A DNA stretch of 64,000 nucleotides from contig NZ_JAKQYJ010000001.1 in assembly GCF_022605525.1 (NCBI RefSeq), forward strand, positions 1,039,501 through 1,103,500. The letters run 5' to 3'. The notes beneath the pieces were generated by a model. It was given only the letters and a program-made list of their open reading frames with translations. It had not been told where the DNA came from and ran no database searches. Each line of letters begins with the position of its first letter. The first letter of the stretch is position 1. The position numbers and the translations under genes are program-made. The DNA comes from Porphyrobacter sp. GA68. Its GTDB lineage: Bacteria > Pseudomonadota > Alphaproteobacteria > Sphingomonadales > Sphingomonadaceae. Below, in pieces: positions 18,144-27,376 of this stretch.

Positions 18144-19088
18144 TCAGCAGCCGCCGCTGCAACCGGTTTCCTGCGTTTCGATCTGCAAGGTGACGTGGCT
18201 GATCCCGTGATCGTGGCGACAGCGCTCGGCAATGCTTCGCAGAAAATCCGCGTGGGGGTAGCCGTGCGGCATCACCAGATGTGCGGACAGCGCGATGTCG
18301 GTGGTGGACAGCGGCCAGATGTGGAAGTCGTGAACCGCGGTCACTCCCGGCAGACCGCTCAGGTCCTTGCGGACCGCTTCCGCATCGATACCGGATGGCA
18401 CCGCCAGCATGCTCATCACCACGCTGTCGCGCAGAAGCCCCCAGGTGCTCCAGGCAATCACCGCCACGATCAGCAAGCTGGTCAGCGGGTCGATCCACAA
18501 GAGACCGGTCCACCAGATCAGCGCGCCGGCAATAACCACGCCGAGGGATACAAGCGCGTCTGCGGCCATGTGCAGGAACGCGCCCCGGATGTTGAGGTCG
18601 TGTCGGCGACCGCGCATGAACAGCAAGGCCGTGCCGGTGTTGATGAGGATGCCGACGCCTGCCACCGCCATCACCACTCCTGCCTCTACCGGCTCGGGAT
18701 TACGGAACCGCTGCAGTGTCTCGACCAGGATGACGCCAAGCGCGACGAGCAGCAGCATGGCGTTCGCCAGTGCGGCCAGAATGGTCGAGGATTTCAAGCC
18801 ATAGGTGAACCGGGCCGATGGTGGCCGCTTGGCGAGGGAGGCCGCCCCCCAGGCGAGGAGCAGGCTAAGGACATCGGACAGGTTGTGCCCGGCGTCCGCC
18901 ACCAGCGCCATTGAACCCGTCAGAATACCCGCAGTCGCCTCGACCAGGACAAAAGCCGAGTTCAGCGCTACTCCGATGGCGAAGGCGCGACCGAAGTCGG
19001 CGGGCGCATGGTGATGGTGGGCAGCGCCTTGCCCATGCCCGTGCCCATGTTCATGCGGATGATGCGCATGAGAGTGCCTCGCAGCCAT
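18144..19088 (-). CDS. Cation diffusion facilitator (zinc or related divalent metal exporter)
   Basis: A 314-residue six-helix exporter that moves divalent metal out of the cytosol against protons. The His-rich N terminus (RHSHAHHPHEHGHGHG then AAHHHHAPADF) and the transport-site aspartates in LVADAGHNLSDVLSLLLAW and FLHMAADALVSLGVVIAG are typical of the ZitB/CzcD group. The C-terminal cytoplasmic domain has AVHDFHIWPLSTTDIALSAH, and the protein ends in CSGGC, a possible extra metal site. The ATG at 19088, one base after the mtgA stop, is preferred; the frame extends 24 codons further but into mtgA. Confidence 0.92.
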   Translation of the reverse strand: MAARHSHAHHPHEHGHGHGQGAAHHHHAPADFGRAFAIGVALNSAFVLVEATAGILTGSMALVADAGHNLSDVLSLLLAWGAASLAKRPPSARFTYGLKSSTILAALANAMLLLVALGVILVETLQRFRNPEPVEAGVVMAVAGVGILINTGTALLFMRGRRHDLNIRGAFLHMAADALVSLGVVIAGALIWWTGLLWIDPLTSLLIVAVIAWSTWGLLRDSVVMSMLAVPSGIDAEAVRKDLSGLPGVTAVHDFHIWPLSTTDIALSAHLVMPHGYPHADFLRSIAERCRHDHGISHVTLQIETQETGCSGGC

Positions 19089-19089
19089 G

Positions 19090-19758
19090 TTATGAGTACA
19101 CGCAGGCGTCCAGCCCGTCCCGCCGCACCACTCCGATCCGCGCAGCGATGGTGTTGCCATACCTGCGGGTGAAGCCGCCGGGGTTCACCACTGCCCGCGT
19201 CTTGGGTGACGGCAGAATCGCGGCCAGACGTGCCGCCTCTGCCGGCGAAAGGCTTGCGGCTGACTTGTTGAAGTATCGCTGCGCTCCGGCCTCCGCCCCA
19301 TAGGTGCCGATGCCGGTTTCAGCGACATTGAGATACACCTCCATGATCCGCCGCTTGCCCCACAGGTGTTCGATGAGGAAGGTGAACCAGGCCTCCAGCC
19401 CCTTGCGGAAAAATCCGCCGCCCTGCCAGAGGAAGACATTCTTCGCAGTCTGCTGGCTTATCGTGGAAGCGCCGCGTTCCCGTTCTCCGGCGAGCCGCTC
19501 CTCGATTGCCTGTCCGATCGCCTCGGTATCGAAGCCGTTGTGCTGGCAGAACTTGCCATCTTCGGCCGCTATGACCGCCCGGACAAGATCACGGTCGATG
19601 TTGCTGAGCGGTTCCCAGTCCTTCGTCCAGCCATGCTCATCCATCAGCATCGTCAACGTCACGGGCACAGGGGCGAAGCGATAAATAAGGACGGGGATGA
19701 GGCTCAGAGCAATGAAGCCGAGCACGATGGTCAACAGGAACTTGGCGACGCGGAACAT
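19090..19758 (-). CDS. mtgA: Monofunctional biosynthetic peptidoglycan transglycosylase
   Basis: A 222-residue family 51 glycosyltransferase that polymerises lipid II into glycan strands at the inner membrane. An N-terminal helix (FLLTIVLGFIALSLIPVLIY) is followed by the catalytic motifs AAEDGKFCQHNGFD (with the catalytic Glu), RGASTISQQTAKNVFLW, GKRRIMEVYLNVAETG and AARLAAILPSP. The open frame runs to a TTG at 19866, but the ATG at 19758 gives the normal length. It is followed after one base by the CDF gene. Confidence 0.92.
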   Translation of the reverse strand: MFRVAKFLLTIVLGFIALSLIPVLIYRFAPVPVTLTMLMDEHGWTKDWEPLSNIDRDLVRAVIAAEDGKFCQHNGFDTEAIGQAIEERLAGERERGASTISQQTAKNVFLWQGGGFFRKGLEAWFTFLIEHLWGKRRIMEVYLNVAETGIGTYGAEAGAQRYFNKSAASLSPAEAARLAAILPSPKTRAVVNPGGFTRRYGNTIAARIGVVRRDGLDACVYS

Positions 19759-19873
19759 GAGCGAGGCGTAGCGGAGAGCGTGCCACGGCGCAAAGGCCGG
19801 AGCGGCATCCGTGGCTACGCGGGACACTGCTTGCTGCGGACGAATACGCCGCAGCGCGTCAGCCAACCAGAGC

Positions 19874-19912
19874 GCACAGCGGCGGGGTTCGTAAACTTCC
19901 TCGCCGCTGTGC
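19874..19912 (-). terminator. Strong hairpin downstream of rpoH
   Basis: A perfect 11-bp inverted repeat (GCACAGCGGCG/CGCCGCTGTGC) with a 17-base loop starts 15 bases beyond the rpoH stop on the minus strand. There is no U tract, so termination is likely but not certain. It lies upstream of the preferred mtgA start. Confidence 0.45.
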
Positions 19913-19927
19913 AGAACCCTTATGCGG

Positions 19928-20851
19928 CTATCCGGCGCCCAGCGCGGGTAGCGGCGCCGGCAGCAATCGCTCGCCCGCGATCCGCTGCATCGCCTTCTGC
20001 AGCTTTTCGAACGCGCGCACCTCGATCTGACGGATCCGTTCGCGCGACACGTCGTAAACCTGCGACAATTCTTCCAGTGTCTGGGGGTTCTCGGTAAGCC
20101 GCCGCTCCGTCAGGATATGCTTCTCCCGCTCATTCAAGCTGTCGAGCGCCTCGGTCAGCATCTCGTGGCGCATGGTTTTTTCCTGCGCTTCCGCAACTGT
20201 TTCGTCCTGCAGCGGGCGGTCGTCGGTCAGCCAGTCCTGCCATTCGCCAGAACCTTCCTCGCCATTGCGCATGGAGACGTTGAGCGATCCATCGCCGCCC
20301 ATCATCATACGGCGGTTCATGTTGATCACTTCCTGTTCCGGAACACCCAGATCGGTCGCGATCTTGGTGACGTCGTCGGGATGCAGGTCGCCGTCTTCGT
20401 AAGCGTCGAGGTTCTTCTTCATCCGGCGGAGGTTGAAGAACAGCTTTTTCTGCGCAGCGGTGGTGCCCATCTTGACCAGCGACCAGGAGCGCAGGATGAA
20501 TTCCTGAATCGACGCCTTGATCCACCACATGGCGTAGGTCGCCAGGCGGAAACCGCGATCCGGCTCGAACTTCTTCACGCCCTGCATCAACCCGACGTTA
20601 CCTTCTGAAATAAGGTCGCTGACGGGAAGGCCGTAACCGCGATAGCCCATGGCAATCTTGGCGACCAGACGCAGGTGGCTGGTCACGAGCTGCGCCGCCG
20701 CTTCCGGGTCGTCATGCTCTTCATACCGTTTGGCCAGCATGTATTCCTGTTCCGCCGTGAGAACCGGAAACTTCTTGATTTCAGCCAGGTAGCGGTTGAG
20801 GCTCTGCTCGCCGCTGAGGGCTGGAACGGATGGGGCCTTGCTGCTGGACAC
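19928..20851 (-). CDS. rpoH: Heat-shock sigma factor RpoH (sigma-32)
   Basis: A 307-residue sigma-70 family factor. Region 2 is complete (YLAEIKKFPVLTAEQEYMLA; DLISEGNVGLMQGVKKFEPD; RGFRLATYAMWWIKASIQEF). The RpoH box Q(R/K)KLFFNLR is present as AQKKLFFNLRRMKK. Region 4 has TLEELSQVYDVSRERIRQIE with the helix-turn-helix. A GTG start at 20851 with AGGAAGG 11 bases upstream is preferred over the longer frame from 20929, since the extra residues are not conserved. The factor directs RNA polymerase to heat-shock genes. Confidence 0.96.
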   Translation of the reverse strand: MSSSKAPSVPALSGEQSLNRYLAEIKKFPVLTAEQEYMLAKRYEEHDDPEAAAQLVTSHLRLVAKIAMGYRGYGLPVSDLISEGNVGLMQGVKKFEPDRGFRLATYAMWWIKASIQEFILRSWSLVKMGTTAAQKKLFFNLRRMKKNLDAYEDGDLHPDDVTKIATDLGVPEQEVINMNRRMMMGGDGSLNVSMRNGEEGSGEWQDWLTDDRPLQDETVAEAQEKTMRHEMLTEALDSLNEREKHILTERRLTENPQTLEELSQVYDVSRERIRQIEVRAFEKLQKAMQRIAGERLLPAPLPALGAG

Positions 20852-20986
20852 GATGTTTCTTACCTTCCTGAGGTCAGAGAGGCGATTGGCTTGTGCTGGG
20901 GCGAGGCCAACCGGGCCGCGCCTGACCATGCGCGGTTGTCATATATACTCTTTTGCGGCTCCTGCGTGCAGTGCAATATACCGATT

Positions 20987-21943
20987 TCAACGAGCGGTTT
21001 CGTCGATGAGTTCCGCCATGTCAGGCGGCAGTTCGGCCGAAAAACGCAAACTTTCGCCGCTGAACGGGTGAATGAAGCCGAGCTCGTGCGCGTGCAGCGC
21101 CTGCCGTGCGAAGCCGAGGCGGGAAAGCACCGGGCGTAGCGATGTCGGTGTTCGTCCATAGACTGGATCCCCTACTAGCGCGTGACCGATTGACGCACAA
21201 TGAACCCTGACCTGATGCGTGCGCCCCGTCTCCAATCGACACTCGATTAAGGTGCAATCTTTAAGCCTTTGTAACGTCTTGTAGTGGGTAACCGCGTGCT
21301 TGCCGCGGCTGCTGGTGTCGGGGAGCACGGCCATCTTCTTGCGATCGGTGTCGGAACGGCCGATGCGGGTGCGGATCGTCCCTTCCGGCGGACGCGGGTG
21401 GCCGGCGCAGATCGCCAGGTAGCGGCGATGCACGGTGTGTTCGGCAAACTGCCGCGCCAGCCCCTCGTGCGCTGCATCATTCTTGGCCGCGACCAGCAGG
21501 CCCGATGTGTCCTTGTCGATGCGATGAACGATGCCGGGCCGGGCGACGCCGTTGATGCCGGACAACTGTCCGGCACAATGATGCAGCAGGGCGTTGACCA
21601 GAGTGCCGTCGGGATTGCCCGCCGCGGGGTGCACGACCAGACCCGCCGGCTTGTCGACCACCACCAGGTGTTCGTCCTCATATACCACGTTCAGCGGGAT
21701 CGGCTGCGCCGCCGCCGCCAGCGGAGCCGTCTCGGGCACAACGATGGAGAACGCGGTGCCCGGCGCGACCTTGGCCGCCGGGTTTGCAGCGACGGCGCCG
21801 GCGACCCGCACCAGGCCTTCCGCAATCAACCGCTTGATCCGTTCGCGCGACAGGCCTGTCGCGTCCGACAGGGCGCGGTCCACCCTGCCGCCGGTCGTGA
21901 ACGCACCGTCTTGCGTCTGTGGTGCCGTCATGGACATGCGCAT
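20987..21943 (-). CDS. rluD: Large-subunit rRNA pseudouridine synthase, RluD family
   Basis: About 318 residues. An N-terminal S4 RNA-binding domain (GRVDRALSDATGLSRERIKR) is followed by the RluA/RluD catalytic domain with the active-site Asp in GIVHRIDKDTSGLLVAAKN. Further signatures are YEDEHLVVVDKPAGLVVHPA and GRTHQVRVHCASIGHALVGD. RluD modifies helix 69 of 23S rRNA (positions 1911/1915/1917 in E. coli numbering). Three closely spaced ATG codons (21943, 21937, 21931) make the exact start uncertain. It is transcribed divergently from chpT with a gap of about 100 bases. Confidence 0.93.
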   Translation of the reverse strand: MRMSMTAPQTQDGAFTTGGRVDRALSDATGLSRERIKRLIAEGLVRVAGAVAANPAAKVAPGTAFSIVVPETAPLAAAAQPIPLNVVYEDEHLVVVDKPAGLVVHPAAGNPDGTLVNALLHHCAGQLSGINGVARPGIVHRIDKDTSGLLVAAKNDAAHEGLARQFAEHTVHRRYLAICAGHPRPPEGTIRTRIGRSDTDRKKMAVLPDTSSRGKHAVTHYKTLQRLKDCTLIECRLETGRTHQVRVHCASIGHALVGDPVYGRTPTSLRPVLSRLGFARQALHAHELGFIHPFSGESLRFSAELPPDMAELIDETAR

Positions 21944-22040
21944 GGCTGATCGATTGGCCAGGCACAAGCCGCGCAAGCTTCCCTCCCCGGTGAACCCAAG
22001 CTAAGGCAGGCGTTTACGATCAGGGAAGTTGCCGCCGCCC

Positions 22041-22700
22041 ATGAAAGACACCGCCGCTATCGACCTTGCCGCCCTGCTGTGCTCGCGCCTGTGCCACGAT
22101 CTGCTGTCGCCCATCGGCGCTCTTAGCAACGGGCTGGAACTGCTCAGCGAAGAGCGCGATCCGGCCATGCGGGCCAAATGTGTCGAGCTGCTGGAGCAAA
22201 GCGCGCGGATCAGCACGGACAAGCTCAAATTCTTCCGCCTCGCGTTCGGCGCGGCGGGCGGGTTTGGCGAAGCGGTCCCGGTGGAAGAGCCGCGCGCCCT
22301 GATCGACGCGCTGGCCAGCAACAACGGCCGCATCACGCTGCACTGGGCACTGGCTGATCCGACCATTCCCAAGGAAGCGGTCAAGGTCATGCTGAACCTG
22401 GCCCAGATCGGCATGGACGCCCTGATCCGGGGCGGCACTCTCGACATCGGCGCGGAGACGCGGGACGGGCAAAGCGAGATCGTGGTGCGCGCGACCGGCG
22501 ACCGGATCGCCTTTGACGACAACATTGGCCGGGCGCTGGACGGCTCGCTCCATGCCGATGACATCAGCAGCCGGACAGCCGCCGCACATATGCTTTGCCT
22601 GCTGGCCGAAGCACGCGGCGGCAGTTTGCAGTATCAGCGCAGCGACACCGCGCTGGTGATGGGAGCCATCCTGCCGCAGTCGGAAGGGATGATCGGTTGA
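22041..22700 (+). CDS. chpT: Histidine phosphotransferase ChpT
   Basis: A 219-residue dimeric phosphotransferase that relays phosphate from the hybrid kinase CckA to CtrA and CpdR, controlling the alphaproteobacterial cell cycle. The phosphoacceptor His lies in LLCSRLCHDLLSPIGALSNG (residues ~11-30), followed by LELLSEE. A C-terminal degenerate ATPase-like domain spans ~90-210 (VMLNLAQIGMDALIRGGTLD). The ATG at 22041 is used; a TTG at 22029 is possible. The stop overlaps the next start (TTGA). Confidence 0.9.
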   Translation: MKDTAAIDLAALLCSRLCHDLLSPIGALSNGLELLSEERDPAMRAKCVELLEQSARISTDKLKFFRLAFGAAGGFGEAVPVEEPRALIDALASNNGRITLHWALADPTIPKEAVKVMLNLAQIGMDALIRGGTLDIGAETRDGQSEIVVRATGDRIAFDDNIGRALDGSLHADDISSRTAAAHMLCLLAEARGGSLQYQRSDTALVMGAILPQSEGMIG

Positions 22701-23419
22701 CGGCGCACCCGGACCGCGACGAACTGGTCCACCGCGAACTTTCCTCGCCCAATCAGGACGCACGGACCCTGCCGGTCAGCATGGTGGTCATTCACTACAC
22801 CGAGATGCTGGGGAAGGAAGCCGCGCTGGAGCGGTTGTGCGATCCCGACGCAAAGGTCAGCGCGCATTACCTGATCGGCGAGGATGGGGAGGTCATCCGC
22901 CTCGTGCCGGAAGCCCGGAGAGCCTGGCATGGGGGCGTTGCCTACTGGCGGGGTGTGCGCGACGTGAACTCCGCCAGCATCGGCATCGAACTGGATCATC
23001 CCGGACACCTCAACGGCTATCGGCATTTCAGCGACGCGCAGTTCGATGCGCTGGTGCCGCTCCTCGCCCGAATCGTGCGGGAACACGACGTTCCGCGGGC
23101 GAACGTGGTGGGTCATTCGGACATCGCCCCGGCGCGAAAGATCGATCCGGGCGAGCTGTTCCCGTGGGGGCGGCTGGCGCAATACGGCCTGTGCCTGCCG
23201 ACACCTGCGAAGCTGGAGCGGCTCGATCCCTTCACGAACGATGCCGCCTTCTATCTGGCGCTCGAGCGGTTCGGGTACGACATCACCGATGGCATCAAGG
23301 CAGTGGAAGCGTTCCAGCGCCGCTGGCGTCCGGAGCGGATCGACGGGGTGATCGACGGCCAGGTGCGCGCCATCCTGTTCCAGCTGCTGCTCGACCGGGA
23401 CCGCGGCGCGGCGCGTTAG
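22697..23419 (+). CDS. N-acetylmuramoyl-L-alanine amidase (AmiD/AmpD-like)
   Basis: A 240-residue zinc amidase that cleaves the bond between muramic acid and L-alanine. Zinc ligands are the His in MVVIHYTEM and the His in NVVGHSDIAPARKIDPGELF, where the conserved K-x-D-P-G completes the site. YLIGEDGEVIRLVPEARRAW is also characteristic. The C-terminal ~60 residues resemble a peptidoglycan-binding helical domain (GIKAVEAFQRRWRPERIDGV). A TTG start overlapping the chpT stop is chosen because the frame upstream lies within chpT. There is no signal peptide, so it may act in the cytosol on recycled muropeptides, as AmpD does. Confidence 0.87.
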   Translation: MTAHPDRDELVHRELSSPNQDARTLPVSMVVIHYTEMLGKEAALERLCDPDAKVSAHYLIGEDGEVIRLVPEARRAWHGGVAYWRGVRDVNSASIGIELDHPGHLNGYRHFSDAQFDALVPLLARIVREHDVPRANVVGHSDIAPARKIDPGELFPWGRLAQYGLCLPTPAKLERLDPFTNDAAFYLALERFGYDITDGIKAVEAFQRRWRPERIDGVIDGQVRAILFQLLLDRDRGAAR

Positions 23420-23495
23420 CTTCCTCTTTGCGCCCAGCATCACCGCCGGCGGACGGCACTGGCGTTGGGCCGGCATTGCGCCTACATGCCTTAGC

Positions 23496-23897
23496 GCCAG
23501 GGGGCCGGGCAGCCGCGTGCGGGGCAACCCGCCCGAGGAAAGTCCGGGCTCCACGAAACAAGGGTGGCGGGTAACGCCCGCCGTGGGCAACCACAGGGAA
23601 AGTGCCACAGAGAGCAGACCGCCGATGGCCCGCTCCTTCGGGAACGCGGCACAGGCAAGGGTGAAAGGGTGCGGCAAGAGCGCACCGGGGTCGCTGGCAA
23701 CAGCACCCGCATGGCAAACCCCACCCGGAGCAAGGCCAAATAGGGACGGCGCGCCCTCTTGTTGCAAGAGGGCAGGGGTGTTTCGCCCCGGGACCGTCCG
23801 GGTTGGCTGCTTGAGCGTGGGGAGCGATCCCCCGCCTAGAGGAATGGCTGCCCCCGCCTGAGCGGCGGGACAGAACCCGGCTTACAGGCTCCCTGGC
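23496..23897 (+). ncRNA. rnpB: RNase P RNA (bacterial type A)
   Basis: This is the catalytic RNA that matures tRNA 5' ends. The ends pair as helix P1 (GCCAGGG at 23496 with CCCTGGC at 23891). Conserved segments are GAGGAAAGTCCGGGCTCC near 23534, the central GGGTGAAAGGGTGCGGCAAG near 23660 and ACAGAACCCGGCTTAC at about 23870, whose pairing with the first segment forms helix P4. GAGTCCGC-type landmarks and length (about 402 nt) are normal. It lies alone between the amidase and the S46 peptidase genes. Confidence 0.96.
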
Positions 23898-23973
23898 TTT
23901 CAATCTTGTACTGGACATTGCGCCGCTGGTGGCGAAAAGCGGCAGGAAGAACAGCAAAGAAGGATGACCTGCC

Positions 23974-26022
23974 GTGTTCCGTCCAGCCGCCGCTTTCCTC
24001 ACTGCCACCTCGCTCCTCGGCCTTGTTGCCGCCCCGGCTGCTGCCGAAGAGGGGATGTGGACCTTTGACAATTTTCCTGCCGCGCAGGTGCGCGACCAGT
24101 ATGGCTGGGCACCGGACCAGGCGTGGCTCGACCGGGTGCAGGCCGCCGCCGTTCGCCTGACTGGCGGTTGTTCGGCAAGCTTTGTGTCCTCTCAAGGGCT
24201 GATCCTGACCAACCATCACTGCGTCGCCTCCTGCATCTTCGAGAACGCGACGCAGGACAACGACCTGCTGACCAACGGCTTTATCGCCGCGGGTCTGACC
24301 GACGAGAAGAAGTGCGCCGGCCAGCAGGCCGAGGTGGTCACGCAGATCACCGATGTGACCGACACGGTGAAAGGGGCGTTCGCCGGACTGACGGGGGAAG
24401 CGCTGACCAGGGCGCGGGACGCGAAGATCGCCGAACTGGAGAGCGCGGGCTGTCCGGACAAGGAACGGACCCGCTGCCAGGTGGTCACCCTGTTCGGCGG
24501 CGGCCAGTACAAGCTTTACACCTACCGCAAGTATTCGGATGTCCGGCTGGTGTGGGCGCCCGAAGATCGCGCATCGACGTTCGGCGGCGACCCGGACAAC
24601 TTCAACTTTCCGCGCTATTCGCTCGATGCAAGTTTCCTGCGCGCCTACGAGAACGGCCGACCCGTGGCGACGCCGCAGCACCTGCGCTGGAATCCCCGTC
24701 CCCCGCGCGAGGGAGAGATTACTTTCGTGGTCGGCAATCCCGGTTCGACCAGCCGGCTCAACACGCAAAGCCAGCTTGCCTTCGCACGGGAGGCGGTGCT
24801 GCCAGTGACGCTGGCGACCTTGTCGGAACTGCGCGGACGGTTGATCCGGGCGATGGACGAAAGCCCCGATCATCGCCGCGAAGGACTGGACACGCTGAAC
24901 GGCATCGAAAACAGCCTCAAGGTGCAGATCGGCCGCCTGAAGGCGCTGAACGATCCTGCCTTCACTGCCACACTGGCCGACCGGGAGGCGCAGCTGCGCC
25001 AGCGCAGCGCCGGCAACGCAGCGATCGGCGATCCCTGGGCCGACGTCGAGCAGGCGGTGACCGCCTATCGCGCGCTCTATCTGCCCACGCGCTTCATCAG
25101 TCCGTCGGGTGACCTGTACGCGTACGCACAGACACTGGTGCTGGCCGCGCAGGAGCGGGAAAAACCTGACGCCGAGCGGCTGCCGGGCTTCACAAACAGC
25201 GCGTTGCCCCTGACGCAGAAGCGCCTGCTGGACGAGCGGCCGGTTTATTCCTGGCTCGATCAGCTGACAATGGAATGGAGCCTGTCCAAGGCGCGGGAAT
25301 ATCTGGGTGCCGACGATCCGGACACACGGCTGCTGCTGGGCCGGGAAAGCCCGGAGCAGCTGGCGGAGCGGCTGGTGACGGGCACGCGGCTCGCCGATCC
25401 GGCGGTCCGGCAGCAGTTGTGGGACGGCGGCCTCGCGGCGATACGCGCGTCGGACGACCCGATGATCCAGTATGCGCTAGCCCTGGCCGACCGCCAGCGC
25501 GCGCTTCGCGAGCAGGTGAACGAAGTGTACAGCGGCCCGCTTGCTGTGGCGGGGGCACGGCTCGCCGATGCCCGCTTCGCGGCTTACGGCGACAGCCTGT
25601 ATCCCGACGCGACATTCACCCTGCGGATCAGCTACGGTCAGGTGAAAGGCTGGGAGGAGCGTGGCCAGCAGGTGCCTTTCCAGACGACGCTGGGCGGCAC
25701 GTTCGAGCGGGCGACCGGCAATGCACCATTCGACGTGGCGCCGGCATTCGCACGGCAGCGCGCGCGGATCGACCCGAACGTGTCCTTCGATTTCGTCACC
25801 ACGAATGACATCATCGGGGGCAACTCGGGATCGCCGGTGATCGACCGGGCTGGGACGGTGATTGGTGCAGCGTTTGACGGCAACATTCATTCGCTCGGCG
25901 GCAATTACGGCTACGACCCCGCGCTGAACCGCACTGTGGCGGTCAGCGCGGATGCGGTTCAGGAGGCGCTGGAGAAGATCTATCCGTCGCCCCGCCTGGT
26001 GCGGGAACTCGCCGCGAAGTGA
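23974..26022 (+). CDS. S46 family dipeptidyl-peptidase (DPP7/DPP11 type)
   Basis: A 682-residue exported serine peptidase that releases N-terminal dipeptides. A signal peptide (ATSLLGLVAAPAAAEEG) is followed by the His of LILTNHHCVASC (~76-87), the Asp region GGDPDNFNFPRYSLDASFLR (~206) and nucleophile Ser618 in DIIGGNSGSPVIDRAG. The start is a GTG at 23974; the ATG ten bases upstream is in another frame. Members in non-fermenting bacteria feed on peptides in the periplasm. Whether it prefers hydrophobic or acidic P1 residues cannot be judged here. Confidence 0.93.
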   Translation: MFRPAAAFLTATSLLGLVAAPAAAEEGMWTFDNFPAAQVRDQYGWAPDQAWLDRVQAAAVRLTGGCSASFVSSQGLILTNHHCVASCIFENATQDNDLLTNGFIAAGLTDEKKCAGQQAEVVTQITDVTDTVKGAFAGLTGEALTRARDAKIAELESAGCPDKERTRCQVVTLFGGGQYKLYTYRKYSDVRLVWAPEDRASTFGGDPDNFNFPRYSLDASFLRAYENGRPVATPQHLRWNPRPPREGEITFVVGNPGSTSRLNTQSQLAFAREAVLPVTLATLSELRGRLIRAMDESPDHRREGLDTLNGIENSLKVQIGRLKALNDPAFTATLADREAQLRQRSAGNAAIGDPWADVEQAVTAYRALYLPTRFISPSGDLYAYAQTLVLAAQEREKPDAERLPGFTNSALPLTQKRLLDERPVYSWLDQLTMEWSLSKAREYLGADDPDTRLLLGRESPEQLAERLVTGTRLADPAVRQQLWDGGLAAIRASDDPMIQYALALADRQRALREQVNEVYSGPLAVAGARLADARFAAYGDSLYPDATFTLRISYGQVKGWEERGQQVPFQTTLGGTFERATGNAPFDVAPAFARQRARIDPNVSFDFVTTNDIIGGNSGSPVIDRAGTVIGAAFDGNIHSLGGNYGYDPALNRTVAVSADAVQEALEKIYPSPRLVRELAAK

Positions 26023-26032
26023 CTCCTCAATC

Positions 26033-26066
26033 AGGTGGCGGGGGCGGCGATGCGCCCCCGCCGCCT
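26033..26066. terminator. Bidirectional terminator hairpin between the S46 peptidase and ugd
   Basis: A 14-bp GC-rich stem (AGGTGGCGGGGGCG with CGCCCCCGCCGCCT, one wobble) and a six-base loop lie in the short gap between two convergent genes. It can serve both strands; neither side has a T run. Confidence 0.5.
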
Positions 26067-27376
26067 CAGGAACGACCCACGCTGATGTAAGTGAACCCGG
26101 CGGTCCGCATGTCCTGCGGCTTGTAGATGTTGCGCAAATCGATCAGCACCGGCGCGGTCAGCAACGATTTCACCCGCTTCATGTCCAGCGCCCGGAAAGC
26201 ATCCCACTCGGTGACGATCACCAGGGCATCCGCGCCGTCGATCGCCTGGTATGCGCCCTCGCACATGACAACATCCGGCATCATCTGGGAAGCATGCTTC
26301 ATGCCTTCAGGGTCGTAGGCCTTGACCGCTACGCCCGCGTCGATGAGCGTCTGTGCAATCGCGACTGACGGCGCATCGCGCATGTCGTCCGTGTTCGGCT
26401 TGAAAGTCAGGCCGAGCATCGCCACCGTTTTCCCTCGCGCCTCGTCCAGCCCGCCCAGAGCGTCCACTACCTTGCGTCCCATCGCCCGCTTGCGCGTCTC
26501 GTTGACCTTGACGACGGCCTCGACGATGCGGGTCGGGCTGTCGTAATCCTCCGCCGTCTTGAGCAGCGCCAGCGTGTCCTTGGGAAAGCACGAACCGCCA
26601 TAGCCGGGCCCCGCGTGGAGGAACTTGGGGCCGATCCGGCCATCCATGCCGATGCCGCGGCTGACGTCCTGCACATCGGCGCCGACCTTTTCGCACAGAT
26701 CGGCCATCTCGTTGATGAAGGTGATCTTGGTCGCCAGAAACGCGTTGGCCGCGTATTTGATCAGTTCCGAGCTCCGGCGCGAGGTGAACAGGATCGGAGA
26801 TTCGTTCAGGAACAGCGGGCGATACACTTCCCGCATCACCTCGCGCCCGAAATCGTCCTCGGCCCCGATGACAATGCGGTCAGGGATCTTGAAGTCGCGA
26901 ATCGCTGCGCCTTCGCGCAGAAATTCCGGATTGGAGACGACGGAGAACCGGTGGCCCGGTTCGCATTCGGCAATGATGCGCTCGACCTGATCGCCGGTCC
27001 CCACTGGCACGGTGGATTTGGTGACGACCACGAGGTCGCCGGTCATGTTCTCGCCAACCTCTCTGGCTACTCCCAGCACGAACGACAGGTCGGCATGGCC
27101 GTCGCCGCTGCGGCTGGGTGTGCCGACCGCGATGAACACGGCCTCGGCCCCCTGCAATGCGTCGGGCAGGCTGGTGGTAAAGGACAGGCGCCCGGCCGCG
27201 ACATTCTTCGCCACCAGTTCTGCCAGACCGGGTTCGAAGATCGGCATCACGCCATCCTCCAGCCGCTCGATCTTTCCGGCATCCTTGTCGATGCAAACTA
27301 CATGATGCCCGAAATCGGCCAGGCATGCTCCTGAGACCAAGCCCACATAGCCCGAGCCAACCATTGCTATCTTCAT
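26066..27376 (-). CDS. ugd: UDP-glucose 6-dehydrogenase
   Basis: A 436-residue NAD-dependent enzyme oxidising UDP-glucose to UDP-glucuronate, a precursor of acidic exopolysaccharides and modified lipid A. The Rossmann start MKIAMVGSGYVGLVSGACLA is at residues 1-20. The catalytic Cys lies in GPGYGGSCFPKDTLAL (~262), and GLTFKPNTDDMRDAPS marks the C-terminal UDP-binding domain. Its ATG overlaps the stop of the phosphatase gene upstream by four bases. The nearby NfrB-like glycosyltransferase could be a consumer of its product, which is inference. Confidence 0.95.
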   Translation of the reverse strand: MKIAMVGSGYVGLVSGACLADFGHHVVCIDKDAGKIERLEDGVMPIFEPGLAELVAKNVAAGRLSFTTSLPDALQGAEAVFIAVGTPSRSGDGHADLSFVLGVAREVGENMTGDLVVVTKSTVPVGTGDQVERIIAECEPGHRFSVVSNPEFLREGAAIRDFKIPDRIVIGAEDDFGREVMREVYRPLFLNESPILFTSRRSSELIKYAANAFLATKITFINEMADLCEKVGADVQDVSRGIGMDGRIGPKFLHAGPGYGGSCFPKDTLALLKTAEDYDSPTRIVEAVVKVNETRKRAMGRKVVDALGGLDEARGKTVAMLGLTFKPNTDDMRDAPSVAIAQTLIDAGVAVKAYDPEGMKHASQMMPDVVMCEGAYQAIDGADALVIVTEWDAFRALDMKRVKSLLTAPVLIDLRNIYKPQDMRTAGFTYISVGRS

